From UBA6164 sp045107135 (lineage in GTDB: Bacteria > Patescibacteriota > Gracilibacteria > BD1-5 > UBA6164), in the NCBI GenBank assembly GCA_045107135.1, contig JASFZI010000111.1, forward strand, positions 1 to 17,979: 17,979 nucleotides of DNA. The letters are read 5' to 3'. The translations under genes were made by a program, and so were the position numbers. The notes under the pieces were generated by a model. It searched no databases, was not told where the DNA came from, and worked only from the letters and a program-made list of their open reading frames with translations. Of this stretch, positions 1 through 7,997 are shown one piece after another; within the stretch, counting starts at the first letter, position 1, and the number at the start of each line of letters is the position of its first letter.

Positions 1-393
1 TGTAAGTGATTGTGGTAGTAAATCAAAACCTATAGATTTTAAATATTTGAGGGTATCTTTCTTTTTTTCATCTACATTTTTTGCTTCCTCTGCATTCCTG
101 GAAACAATCTCATCAATTTGAGCTTTTTTAGCTTTCAATATCTTATCTTTTTCTTCTTCTGATAATTTCTTTCATAATTGCTCTTTCAAAATATCTATTG
201 TTTCATCTACCTTATTATTTAACTGAATATCATTCCCTGACATCTCTTCTTTTAAGCTACTTAATTCATCCTTTACACTTTTTGGTTCTGACTCTACACC
301 GTTATTTTTGGACTCAAAAGACTGTGATACATCTTGTATACCACCTAAATTATCTATATCTTCAGATCATTTATATCAATCATATAATCACAT
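1..393 (-). CDS. Hypothetical coiled-coil protein (3' end outside window)
   Basis: I do not recognise the family. Read with UGA as glycine, the visible 131 residues begin MGLYDGYKGSEDID and continue as a very charged Lys/Glu-rich protein. Residues about 40-120 (SVKDELSSLKEEM, ILKEQLGKKLSEEEKDKILKAKK) look like amphipathic helix or coiled coil. No signal peptide or membrane segment is visible in this part. The start is the first ATG after an in-frame TAG upstream, and there is no Shine-Dalgarno. The start codon lies only four bases beyond a perfect 13-bp hairpin that probably terminates the EF-hand gene upstream. The frame is open to base 1, so the C-terminus is missing. Glycines at residues 2, 6 and 9 and in EQLGKK are TGA codons. 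Confidence 0.7.
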
Positions 394-397
394 AAAA

Positions 398-430
398 AAA
401 TAATATAGAATCTAATTTTCTATATTATTT
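398..430 (-). terminator. Intrinsic terminator or attenuator between EF-hand gene and next gene
   Basis: A perfect 13-bp inverted repeat (398-410 with 418-430) has a 7-nt loop. On the minus strand it is followed by a run of T's that leads directly into the ATG at 393. It fits an intrinsic terminator for the EF-hand gene ending at 497. A possible -35 (TTGACA at 443-438) lies just upstream, so the right arm may overlap the -10 of the next gene. Confidence 0.7.
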
Positions 431-496
431 TATCATATTTGTCAATTATAAACAAATATCCTATAATGATGATATTTGATCTCAAATCTCTTTTCT

Positions 497-841
497 TTAT
501 TTTTTTATTTCTTCTTTATTTTTTAATATACGTGCTTCAGTTTCTGCTGTATCTTTTCTTTTTTCTGCTGTATCTTTTCTTTTTTCTGCTGTATCTTCTT
601 TTGTTATTCTAATTCCACGTTTTATTTTACACATAACCTCCTTTCACTTAATTGTCCCATCATCATTAGCATCACATTCTTCTAATAAAGATAGTGCCTT
701 AGCCTGGGTCTCAACTCTTACTTGGTCTATTTCTTGTTGAATATTAGTCGATTCTCCTCCTGCTTCCGCTCAGGTAGCCATACCTAGAGACGCCGTAAGA
801 GCCAATGCTGCTGCTGTATTTTTAAATCAGTTTGATGACAT
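497..841 (-). CDS. Small secreted EF-hand protein with a Lys/Glu repeat tail
   Basis: This is a 114-aa protein. An N-terminal signal peptide is visible: a hydrophobic stretch at about residues 8-22 (NTAAALALTASLGMA) followed by a likely signal peptidase I site after AEA near residue 27. A canonical EF-hand calcium loop follows at 57-68 (DANDDGTIKGKE), with acidic or polar residues at loop positions 1, 3 and 5, Gly at 6, Ile at 8 and Glu at 12. Residues 82-100 repeat the heptad EDTAEKR/KDTAEKR/KDTAE, and the tail is highly charged. An exported Ca2+-binding protein is a reasonable inference; the function is unknown. Upstream is a near-perfect sigma-70-type promoter. Four glycines are TGA (residues 5, 24, 66 and one in the signal region). 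Confidence 0.8.
541..597. repeat. In-frame 21-bp tandem repeat
   Basis: Two exact 21-bp copies (541-561, 562-582) and a third partial copy (583-597) sit inside the EF-hand gene. They encode the (K/E)DTAEKR heptads. The unit length is a multiple of three, so copy-number change would keep the frame. Confidence 0.85.
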
Positions 842-857
842 AATATATGATTGTTAA

Positions 858-886
858 ATTATACAGTTTTTAGGATGTTTTGTCAA
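858..886 (-). promoter_or_regulatory. Consensus promoter of the EF-hand gene
   Basis: On the minus strand TTGACA (886-881), a 17-bp spacer and TATAAT (863-858) match the sigma-70-type consensus exactly. The predicted start of transcription gives a leader of about 10 nt before the ATG at 841. This is the strongest-looking promoter in the window. Confidence 0.8.
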
Positions 887-910
887 AAAAGTCTAAAAAG
901 CCATAAATTT

Positions 911-1549
911 CTATTTTTCCCCGTATATTCAGAATGATAAATCAGAAAACTGTTTTATTTCAACATTAAATCATAATTTTTTAAGTTCATTAAGCTCATC
1001 ATCAAGATACCAATATAATTCATCATCAAAATCTTCAATTAAATTAGGATACTTTAATCTCATATCATATTCATATCATCTATTTTTAAACATTAAATCT
1101 CAAAAAATTATTTTTCAACCCTTTGGTAAAAAATTATATATTTTTTCAAATAATTTATGTTTTTCATCTTGAGTAAGATGATGAATTGCATAAGTTGAAA
1201 CTATTGTATCAATATCATTTTCTTTGTATTCATCAAAAAATTGTAATAAATCATTTTTAATGAAAAATATATTTTCTCTCTTTTTTAATTTTTCTTTTGC
1301 AATATTTATCATATTCTCAGAAATATCTACACAAATAATCTTTGAAAAATTTCCTGATAAAGAATTTACTGTATTCCCTGTTCAACAACCTAAATCTATA
1401 ATTTTTTCTGATCATTGAGTCTTTGTATTTACCCATAAAAGCAGAGAACTATAGCCTGTACGGATTGGGTTATTCTCATTTTTGACATCCTCATCATACT
1501 CAACTGCAATTGAGTCATGATTAAATTTTTTAACAAATTTACTTTTCAT
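911..1549 (-). CDS. Class I SAM-dependent methyltransferase
   Basis: This 212-aa protein has the class I Rossmann-fold methyltransferase order. Motif I is IIDLGCGTGNT (residues 50-60), in which the glycine of GCG is a TGA codon. The acidic end of strand 2 is VDIS (about 74-77), with ISENMINIAKEKL after it. A motif-IV-like VSTYAIHHLTQDEK at about residues 118-131 and a post-motif LPKGGKIIFGD follow. This pattern is seen in small ubiquinone/biotin-type (UbiE/BioC-like) methyltransferases, but the substrate cannot be told. I chose the ATG at 1549: the frame stays open upstream to 1642, but that extension overlaps the preceding gene and reads as an unlikely hydrophobic leader. It is co-directional with the ATPase upstream, separated by that gene's terminator. 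Confidence 0.88.
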
Positions 1550-1600
1550 GAATTTAATTTTAAATAAATAATTTGATAATAATATAGCAAATGAAAAATT

Positions 1601-1622
1601 ATATAAGATTATGATCTTATAT
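1601..1622 (-). terminator. Terminator overlapping the ATPase stop codon
   Basis: A 9-bp perfect stem (1601-1609 with 1614-1622) with a 4-nt loop is followed on the minus strand by a short T-run. The TAA of the ATPase gene (1611-1609) lies in the loop and second arm. Confidence 0.6.
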
Positions 1623-2877
1623 TGATTAATGATAATAAACAAGCAGGAATATAATAAACGTCATCTTCATTTTTTAATATATCCTTAGTTATAATAATCT
1701 TTTTAATAACTGAATAATTTTCTTCAAAATTTTTCATAACCTTTGGTAATCATACTTTATTTCTGTACTTTACCTCTATCTCAATATATGATTCAAATTT
1801 GTCTTCTATAATAAAATCAATTTCAGCTTTAGAAACAGTTCTATAGAAAAATATTTGATCTTTTTTATAAACTTTCCTAAGCTCTGTATAAACAAAATTT
1901 TCTACCTCCATTCAAAGGTCTATTTTATTTGATATAGAATCAAATTCTCTTAAAAAATAATTTTTAATAGATATATCTTCTATAAAAATTTTAGGCATTT
2001 TACTAAGCTCCTTTCTTGTATTTTTAAAAAAAGGCCTAACTCTTGAAAAAACAAATGTTCACTCCAATATATCTATATATTTATTAACGGTTTGTATTGA
2101 TATGTTAATAGTAGATGCAATCTCATTGATATTAACTAGATTTCCTATATTTGAAGATAATATTTTAATTAAATCATTAAATGCTTTAATATTCTCAATA
2201 TTTAAAAAATCTATAATATCTTTTTGAATATAAGTCTCTATTATTTGGTTTATTATAGTTTCCTTTTCATATATATTATTTACAGAAACAACTTCAGGAT
2301 AAGCTCAATATGTTATAAAGTCCAAAAAATTCTTCTCTAATAAATTTTTAAATACACTATAAAATTTTTCTATTTCTGTGAAATTATCTAAATCGATTTT
2401 TTTAGTATTTTTTATATTTTCTTTATAATTAAAAAAATCAATAAAACTTATTCTATCAATATAAAAAGTAATAGCTCTTCATGTTAAAAATTCTGAGTTT
2501 TTTGTAATTTCTAAACTAGATGATCATGAAACAATAATTTGAAGGTTATCTTTATATTCATCAAATATATTTTTTAAAAATAATCATGCTTGTTTTATAT
2601 ACTGAAATTCATCAATAAAAAGATAAACATAAGTATTTGGAAAATCATATTTTGCATTTAAATATGTTATCAAAGTATCTGGTGTTTTAAATATATCATT
2701 ATTATCTATTTTATCAGCTTGTAAAAAAACTGTTACATTTTTTTTATCTTTATTTATATATGATTCTATTTTCTTCATTAAAGTAGTTTTTCATACTTGT
2801 CTTGCTCATTTTAGTATAATAATTTTTTCTTTATTAAGCCAATATTTAATTTCATTTAATATTTCTCTCTTAATCAT
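1609..2877 (-). CDS. AAA-family ATPase with C-terminal DUF4143-like domain
   Basis: This 422-aa protein matches the family of ATPases with an N-terminal AAA_14 domain and a C-terminal DUF4143 domain. Walker A is KGARQVGKTTL (residues 23-33), with both P-loop glycines encoded by TGA. Walker B is YLFIDEFQYI at about 91-100. A sensor-like ISGSSS and a TGRA motif follow. The second half holds ITYGAYPEVVS, a winged-helix-like stretch (NINEIASTINISIQTVNKYIDIL, with Gly next as TGA) and a C-terminal region with FYRTVSKAEIDFII and YIEIEVKYRNK, resembling the nuclease-like fold of this family. Members are common in mobile and accessory DNA; the role is unclear. The start has no Shine-Dalgarno and its own promoter lies 29 bp upstream. 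Confidence 0.88.
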
Positions 2878-2905
2878 AATTAATATTTAATAAATATACT
2901 TGAAT

Positions 2906-2933
2906 ATTATAATCTAGAGTTTGAAAAAATCAA
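2906..2933 (-). promoter_or_regulatory. Promoter of the AAA/DUF4143 ATPase
   Basis: Minus strand: TTGATT (2933-2928), 16-bp spacer, TATAAT (2911-2906). The expected leader is about 20 nt. The -35 and spacer overlap one copy of a 15-bp direct repeat. Confidence 0.6.
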
Positions 2934-2964
2934 GCTTTTTATGAAAGTCGAGTTTGAAAAAATC
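2917..2964. repeat. 15-bp direct repeat, 33-bp period, in a promoter
   Basis: An exact 15-bp sequence (GAGTTTGAAAAAATC on the plus strand) occurs at 2917-2931 and again at 2950-2964. The first copy covers part of the ATPase -35 and spacer, and the second lies just upstream of the -35, so the pair could bind a regulator. Confidence 0.7.
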
Positions 2965-2983
2965 CATATACTTAAGATATATT

Positions 2984-4156
2984 TTATTGTTCTATTTTTT
3001 TACCACCTGCTTTTATCCTCTTGATTTCTTTTTTATTTTTCTTTAAAACTTTGTCTATATCTCTAAGTAATCATACTATAAAATAGAACAGACTTACTCA
3101 GATAAGAAGTCAGGCTATTCAGAAAAGATGTTCAGAAACTATTAGTATTACAAATGTAAGACTTACTGGTATTTCTAAAAATTTAGAAACTATTTTTGGA
3201 TTAAGATAGTATGCTTCTACCATATGTACTATCGCTATTAATACTAGTACTTCCAAAATTACAGGATATCATCATATTGTACTATAAGCTATGATAATGA
3301 TAGGGATACTTGATATAAATACTCACAAAACTGGGATAAATCAAGCTATAAATACTATTAATCAAAGTGTTAATATGTATGGAAACGGTCATCAATGTAT
3401 TAATCAAATAATTATTAATCAAATAATTGTTAAAACCGAATTAACAAAAGCAATCATTGCTTGGGCTTTGAATATAAGTCAAAATGATTTAACTATTTTT
3501 TCAAGGATGATTTTATATTCTTTATAAATAAAACTAAAATTTGATTTTTTGATTTTTAATAAATATTTTTTTAATTTAAATCTATCTATTAAAAATACAA
3601 AACTTAATATTATAGATATTATTATTTGTAAAAAAACTACTGATGCTGATTTAAGACTACTCAAAATATCAAGTACTACATCAATATCTTTATTAGTTAT
3701 TATTTCAGTAATAGACCCCCCTAGCTCTGCATTAAAATTTTTAATTTCTACTAATTTAGTAGTTACTCAGCTAATAGGTTCTGCTAAAAAAGGAATATTT
3801 TTTGGAAGTTCAGATAATTCATTAACAAGCTTTGGAACTATACCTGAAACTATAAAAATTATAGCTCATATAAAAAAAATATACAAAGCAACTATTATTA
3901 AATTTAATCCAAAAACTTTTTTAATTATATCATTTATTTTTTTATTCTTAGGAAATTTTTTTAAAATAAAATCAAGCTTGTGTTTTATATATTCAGCTAA
4001 TGTGAAAAATAAATATGCAAATATGAAAGTAAGTAAAAATATTCCTAAAAAATCACTAAAAACATAAAAAATAATTACCAATAGAAAATAGGCAACGAAT
4101 TTTGTAATGTATTTTTTTGTAAGCAGCAAATTGATAAATTGTTTTAGTTTTGTCAT
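2984..4156 (-). CDS. AI-2E family transporter (putative membrane permease)
   Basis: This 390-aa integral membrane protein fits the AI-2E transporter family (formerly DUF20/UPF0118), whose usual length is about 350-400. Hydrophobic segments lie near residues 15-50, 85-110 and 160-180, then a cluster in the second half. The conserved region is GLIHGGPFPYILTLG, followed by FIPVLGVFISSIPIIIIAY and, after a short hydrophobic stretch, EAYYLNPKIV. It ends in a basic tail. Family members are implicated in export of small molecules or ions, and some in Na+(Li+)/H+ antiport, so autoinducer transport should not be assumed. Many glycines in the membrane segments are TGA, including tandem TGA TGA codons, which is why the standard code breaks it into fragments. 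It has its own promoter with an inverted repeat around the -10. Confidence 0.88.
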
Positions 4157-4173
4157 AAATTTTTATTATAAAT

Positions 4174-4212
4174 AAGTCTTGTATTATAATAAGACTTTTT
4201 ACAATTTTGCAA
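4174..4212 (-). promoter_or_regulatory. AI-2E gene promoter with operator-like inverted repeat
   Basis: Minus strand: TTGCAA (4212-4207), 18-bp spacer, TATAAT (4188-4183). Perfect 7-bp inverted repeats AAGTCTT/AAGACTT (4174-4180 and 4191-4197) flank the -10, which sits exactly in the loop. This arrangement suggests an operator, though a leader hairpin is an alternative. Confidence 0.6.
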
Positions 4213-4216
4213 AAAT

Positions 4217-4241
4217 AAAAACTACTTTTTAAGTAGTTTTT
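4217..4241 (-). terminator. Intrinsic terminator of the peptidoglycan-binding-like gene
   Basis: An 11-bp perfect stem (4217-4227 with 4231-4241) has a 3-nt loop. It directly follows the TAA at 4243 and is followed by T's on the minus strand. Confidence 0.85.
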
Positions 4242-4242
4242 A

Positions 4243-5229
4243 TTAAGCAGTATATGGATAAACTCACATAATCTTTTTTGATGACACATATTCTTCTAAA
4301 GGAATAGGTAAATTCGGATTTGTTCTATTACTTTTTAACTTACTGTATGGATCTAATACATACCAACTTCAATTATTTTTATAAGCAGCGGCCCTATGTT
4401 CATATTTACTTCTTGAATCAATAAACAAATCTAAAACATTAGTTCACGATGGTAAATCTGAAATTTTATTTACATAATTACTCTTTCTTCAATACATTCT
4501 CATAGATGCAATTGCTGATGGTCAGACAGGAACTTCATTTCTTGGAACTCATAATCTATATAAATTTTTTCTAGCAGTTCTAGAACAATATGTCGTTCTT
4601 CATTTTTTCTCTAAGTCTACAGAAACTATATGAGATTTTGATTCACCAGGATTTGTGTCAGCAATAGTATTATTAGTTAATTCACTATTTAGTCTAACCA
4701 ATTTTTTTTGAGTAGCCTTTATTACTAATGTCTTTTTTTCTGATAGTCATTCTTTATATCATTTTATTCTTTCACCAACAAATTCTCCTGTCTCTTTTTC
4801 ACTTCTCCCTTCATTTTTATTTAGTGTCCTAAAAGTATGAGGAAAAAGAAGTTTTAATAAAGTTAAATCTACTATTCAGGTTGGTTTTTGTCATAATGCT
4901 TTTTGCAAATTTACAAGAGCCACAAAAGTATATTTCCCAAAATAACCATCAACTCAATTCTTTTGTTTTCAATAACCTCATAAATCATAGTTGTGATCTA
5001 CCAAACTTTGTTGAAGCGAATTCATATTTAATCAATATTTTGAATAAGTACTCAAAACTTTTTCATTAGATTCTCTAAAATGCGTATTAACAAGCTCAGA
5101 CATATTGTTGTCTCATGCTATCTGTCATCTCATTGAATCAGAATCACTAAGTTTTACTAATTTTGAAAAACTGGCAGAATCATCTATTCCCTTTGTTTCA
5201 ATATTTTTAAATTGATTTAAATTATCCAT
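4243..5229 (-). CDS. Peptidoglycan-binding-like protein with possible Cys/His/Asp peptidase tail
   Basis: This 328-aa protein has no obvious signal peptide. Residues about 66-129 resemble a PG_binding_1 repeat: MNSLQQSLVDHNYDLGGYG, then NGVDGYFGKYTFVALVNLQKAL, then GIVDLTLLKLL. These fit the family pattern of an early LQ, a dG.fG..T..A..-Q core and a closing G.vd..T...L. The C-terminal part contains TTYCSRTARKNLYRLG (Cys215), then YEHRAAAYKNNGSWYVLDPY (His278, Asp293). The order and spacing recall CHAP or papain-like cysteine peptidases and amidases, but that is inference. A cell-wall lytic or host-surface role is plausible, although without a signal peptide the export route is unclear. Many glycines are TGA, including three in the PG-binding-like region. 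Confidence 0.8.
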
Positions 5230-5259
5230 GAGTATTTAGTAAAAATTATATTCTTACTA

Positions 5260-5288
5260 ATTTTATCATAAAAATAACATGTAAGCAA
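5260..5288 (-). promoter_or_regulatory. Promoter of the peptidoglycan-binding-like gene
   Basis: Minus strand: TTGCTT (5288-5283), 17-bp spacer, TAAAAT (5265-5260), with a leader of about 24 nt. An 8-bp direct repeat GCTTACAT occurs twice within about 20 bp, overlapping the -35. Confidence 0.5.
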
Positions 5289-5303
5289 ATATGTAAGCCG
5301 TTT

Positions 5304-7457
5304 TTATATAACCTCAAAATTCAACCTCAACATCACTTCATCAGCCTCAATTAATCTTACCTTTACTTTTTCTCACATTTTATATCTTTTCCCTGTTGAA
5401 AGCTCTAGATGTTCTTGCATTTGATCATTAAATTCCGATCTTTGTAATTCCACAAATCATTCTGCTGTATCTTTTAAAGCAACAAAAAATCATTTAGAAA
5501 TAATTCAGCTTATAACTCATTCAAATTCTTCTCAAACTCTATTTTTATAATATTTGACTATATAATAATCCTTAACTCTATACTCTAGTTTTTCAGCCTT
5601 TCTTTCCTTATCTGAAGTATATTTTGATACAGTATCAAGTAATTCACTATAATGAGATAATCTTTTACTATCTAATTTTTTAGTTATTTTTTCTTTTATT
5701 ATCCTATGAATTTGTAAGTCTGGGTATCTCCTAATTGGTGAAGTAAAATGACTATAAAAACTAAGTCATAAACCAAAATGTCCAAAATTTTCTTTAGAAT
5801 AAACAGCTTTTGAAAGTGTTCTTAAAATAATTTTTTCTAGGAACATTTTTTTTGCTTCATCTAATTTAGAAATTTTAGATAAAAGTATAGAAAATTCCTT
5901 TGTTGTTCAATTTTTAAATTGAAAATTTATTTCAAATAAATTCAAAGTATCCTGAAGTTTTGCCAAATCATCATCTTTTGGTTCTTCATGGATTCTATAC
6001 AAGAAAGGTAAATCAGAAAAATGTCTACTAACAGCTTCATTAGCAGAAATCATAAACTCTTCTATTAATTTATTAGAATCATATTTTGGGTACTCTTTTA
6101 TTCAAACAGGATTTCATTCTTCATCCAAAATAATTTTTGTTTCTGGAAAATCAAAATTTAATACTCCTAATTCTTGTCTGTATTTTGTTATTTTTTCTTT
6201 AAGAGAGTTTGCTATTTGGAGTTTTGAAAAAACCTCACCCTTGAATTCCCTCTCCTTTACAGGAGAAGGAGGCTGCGTTTTTTGTTCCAATATCTCGTCA
6301 ACCTCTTTATAAGTTAATCTATAATCACTTTTTATAATAGATTCATAAACTTTAGTTTTTGTGATTTTTCAATTATTTCAAATAGTCATTTCACAAGTAA
6401 GAGTAAGTTTTTCAGTATTTGGGTTTAAACTACATAAATCATTACTTAGTTTCTCAGGTAACATTGGTATAACTCTATCCACAAGATAAGTAGAGGTAGC
6501 TCTTTTATAAGCCTCAATATCAAGAGGACTTTTTTCTGTAACGTAATGAGCAACGTCGGCTATATGGACAAATAATTTATATCCTCCTACTTCTAATTTT
6601 TTAACAGATATAGCATCATCTAAATCCTTTGCATCCTCTCAATCTATGGTGAAAGTGAACAAATTTCTCAAATCTTCTCTTTTAAAATACTCTTTTTCAT
6701 CTATTTTTTTAGAAATTTCCTCAGTATATGATAAAACTTTTTCAGGAAAACTAATTTTTCAACCTCATTCAATTATTAAGCTAAGTACATCAACAGCCTT
6801 ATCTCATTTTTTTCAAATTATCTGTTTTATAACTCATTCTGGATTTTTCTTTTCCCATGCAGTAACTAATACTCAGACTACATCTCAAGCCTTAGCATCC
6901 ATACTATATTTTCCAGGAACAAAAATATCATTTTTTACATTTGGATTATTAGGAACAACAAAACCAAAATTATTATTTTTTCAAGGCACATACTCTCAAA
7001 CAATCAAGTCTATTTTTCTCTCCAAAACTTTTATAACTTCAGCTTCATCTTTTCATTTGAATGTTTTAACTTTTGCTCTTACTTTATCTCAATCAAGTGC
7101 TGAATTCTTATTATTTGAAAAAACAAAGAATCATTTATCTATTCCCTCCACATCAATAAATCAAAAATCCCCTCTTCCTTGAGAAAATACTCATTCTATT
7201 ATATTCTTATTGTCTTCTTCTCTAAAAATCTTTTTTTCTTTATCTTGTTTAAGTATCTTAATTATTTTTGCTTCACTACTTTTTCATTTTTTGTTAATTA
7301 TTTCTACTGCTTCAACCAAATCTCAAGTCTTAGCTTTATTTGAATTTCTTAAAGCAACAAAAAAATCCCCATTATATAATTTTTTATCAAGAGGAATCAA
7401 AAAACCAAAGTTTTCTTTTTTATCAAATTTTCAAGTGATTATTTTTTTATTATTCAT
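5304..7457 (-). CDS. rnr: Ribonuclease R (RNB-family 3'-5' exoribonuclease)
   Basis: This 717-aa protein hydrolyses RNA 3' to 5', including structured RNA. The N-terminal ~240 residues hold three cold-shock/OB-like repeats, each with a KFDKKENFGFLIP, RGDFGFIDVEGIDKGFFVF or NNNFGFVVP core. The RNB catalytic domain starts at about residue 260 with FTIDGEDAKDLDDAI (269-283), carrying the metal-binding aspartates. Further RNB motifs are VHIADVAHYV, VIPMLPEKLSNDLCSLNP, LIEEFMISANEAV and HFTSPIRRYPDL. A C-terminal S1 domain (about 639-717: FEGVISGIISKGFFVALKD) closes the protein. Residues about 388-409 are an in-frame insertion derived from a palindromic repeat. The -10 lies only six bases upstream of the ATG, so the mRNA may be leaderless. 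Glycines are overwhelmingly TGA. Confidence 0.95.
6229..6293. repeat. GC-rich palindromic repeat embedded in RNase R
   Basis: This ~65-bp stretch is visibly richer in GC than its surroundings and contains an inverted CTCCTTTACAGGAG core. On the minus strand it encodes QPPSPVKEREFKGE, the kind of Pro-Ser-Pro-Val-Lys peptide produced when dispersed palindromic repeats are inserted in frame into genes. It sits in the variable loop of the RNB domain between TYKEVDEILE and LQIANSLKEKI, so activity is probably tolerated. Confidence 0.6.
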
Positions 7458-7463
7458 AAAATG

Positions 7464-7491
7464 ATTATATTAAATTTTACAAATATTGCAA
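7464..7491 (-). promoter_or_regulatory. RNase R promoter, probably giving a leaderless mRNA
   Basis: Minus strand: TTGCAA (7491-7486), 16-bp spacer, TATAAT (7469-7464). Only six bases separate the -10 from the ATG at 7457, so transcription would start at or next to the start codon. Confidence 0.65.
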
Positions 7492-7518
7492 TTGACTTTT
7501 ATATAAATAATGTATAAT
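7492..7518 (+). promoter_or_regulatory. Promoter of the 115-aa orphan gene
   Basis: TTGACT (7492-7497), 15-bp spacer, TATAAT (7513-7518). The -35 box directly abuts the -35 of the divergent RNase R promoter. Confidence 0.6.
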
Positions 7519-7567
7519 GAAAAAGTCTTTTTATGAAATTCTCAACAACTAAAAAAGGAGTCAAGTA

Positions 7568-7915
7568 ATGAGAAATAGAAAAAAAGCGTTATTGCACCCT
7601 TATCTTCCACAGACAAAGGGACAACCATTTGATAAACTCTATTCAAATTTTAAGAAGAGAGTTCGTACTAAAAGTAACGATAATTATCTGGATAGAGGTA
7701 AAAATCCTATCAGACTGGTTGTGAACGTATATCATGCAGTAATGGATACACAGGAAACTGTAATTGTTGAATATCAATCATTTAATATCATGCACAATCG
7801 ATATAAAGATGAGATAGGTTTTGAAGCCGTTGTATATTCAATAATTTTCAATGCCAGGTGTGTTCTAAGATTCTATATATTATCCGGTAAAGGCTACATT
7901 GAAGAAATCGGATAA
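7568..7915 (+). CDS. Hypothetical 115-aa protein, foreign-looking, with strong Shine-Dalgarno
   Basis: I do not recognise this protein. It is 115 aa, starts MRNRKKALLHPYLPQ, is basic in its first half (FKKRVRTKSNDNYLDRGKNP) and has a C-terminal half of probable beta strands (IRLVVNVYHAV, ETVIVEYQSFNIM, VVYSIIFNARCVLRFYIL). It has no membrane segment. It is unlike every other gene here: AAGGAG is ideally placed 7 nt before the ATG, none of its seven glycines is TGA, and codons such as GCG, CTG, CGT and CCG-type G/C endings occur more often. It would translate identically under the standard code. This suggests recent transfer from a standard-code donor, or special constraints on expression. A good terminator follows. 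It may instead be a real but unusually strongly expressed resident gene. Confidence 0.65.
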   Translation: MRNRKKALLHPYLPQTKGQPFDKLYSNFKKRVRTKSNDNYLDRGKNPIRLVVNVYHAVMDTQETVIVEYQSFNIMHNRYKDEIGFEAVVYSIIFNARCVLRFYILSGKGYIEEIG

Positions 7916-7924
7916 TAATATTTC

Positions 7925-7932
7925 CAAAGGAG
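7925..7932 (+). promoter_or_regulatory. Orphan Shine-Dalgarno sequence
   Basis: AAAGGAGG lies nine bases after the stop of the 115-aa gene, but no start codon follows at a suitable distance; a terminator begins about 8 bases later. It looks like the leftover ribosome binding site of a lost downstream gene. Confidence 0.4.
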
Positions 7933-7938
7933 GAAACA

Positions 7939-7961
7939 AAAACGGTCTCTCGACCGTTTTT
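7939..7961 (+). terminator. Intrinsic terminator of the 115-aa gene
   Basis: A stem of AAAACGGTC/GACCGTTTT with a TCTC loop is followed by T's. It is a clean GC-containing stem with a U-run. Confidence 0.85.
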
Positions 7962-7964
7962 AAC

Positions 7965-7993
7965 TTGCAAAAAAAAATTTATATATATACTAT
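7965..7993 (+). promoter_or_regulatory. Possible promoter for the hairpin RNA and tRNA-Leu
   Basis: TTGCAA (7965-7970), 17-bp spacer, TACTAT (7988-7993; four of six consensus bases). Transcription would start near 8000, at the first hairpin. Confidence 0.4.
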
Positions 7994-7997
7994 ACCT

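Noticed and set aside
1550..1642. Upstream extension of the methyltransferase to an ATG at 1642
   Set aside because: It would overlap the ATPase end and its terminator, and adds a hydrophobic leader not found in this family.
2917..2964. 33-bp-period repeat considered as a CRISPR start
   Set aside because: Only two copies of 15 bp, no further units and no cas genes.
3549..4067. Long plus-strand open frame (172 codons) opposite the permease
   Set aside because: It is the mirror of the AI-2E gene on the minus strand, which has clear family motifs; low-complexity AT-rich DNA gives such shadows.
6646..7182. Plus-strand 178-codon open frame opposite RNase R
   Set aside because: It is antisense to the conserved RNase R OB and RNB regions, with no recognisable motifs.
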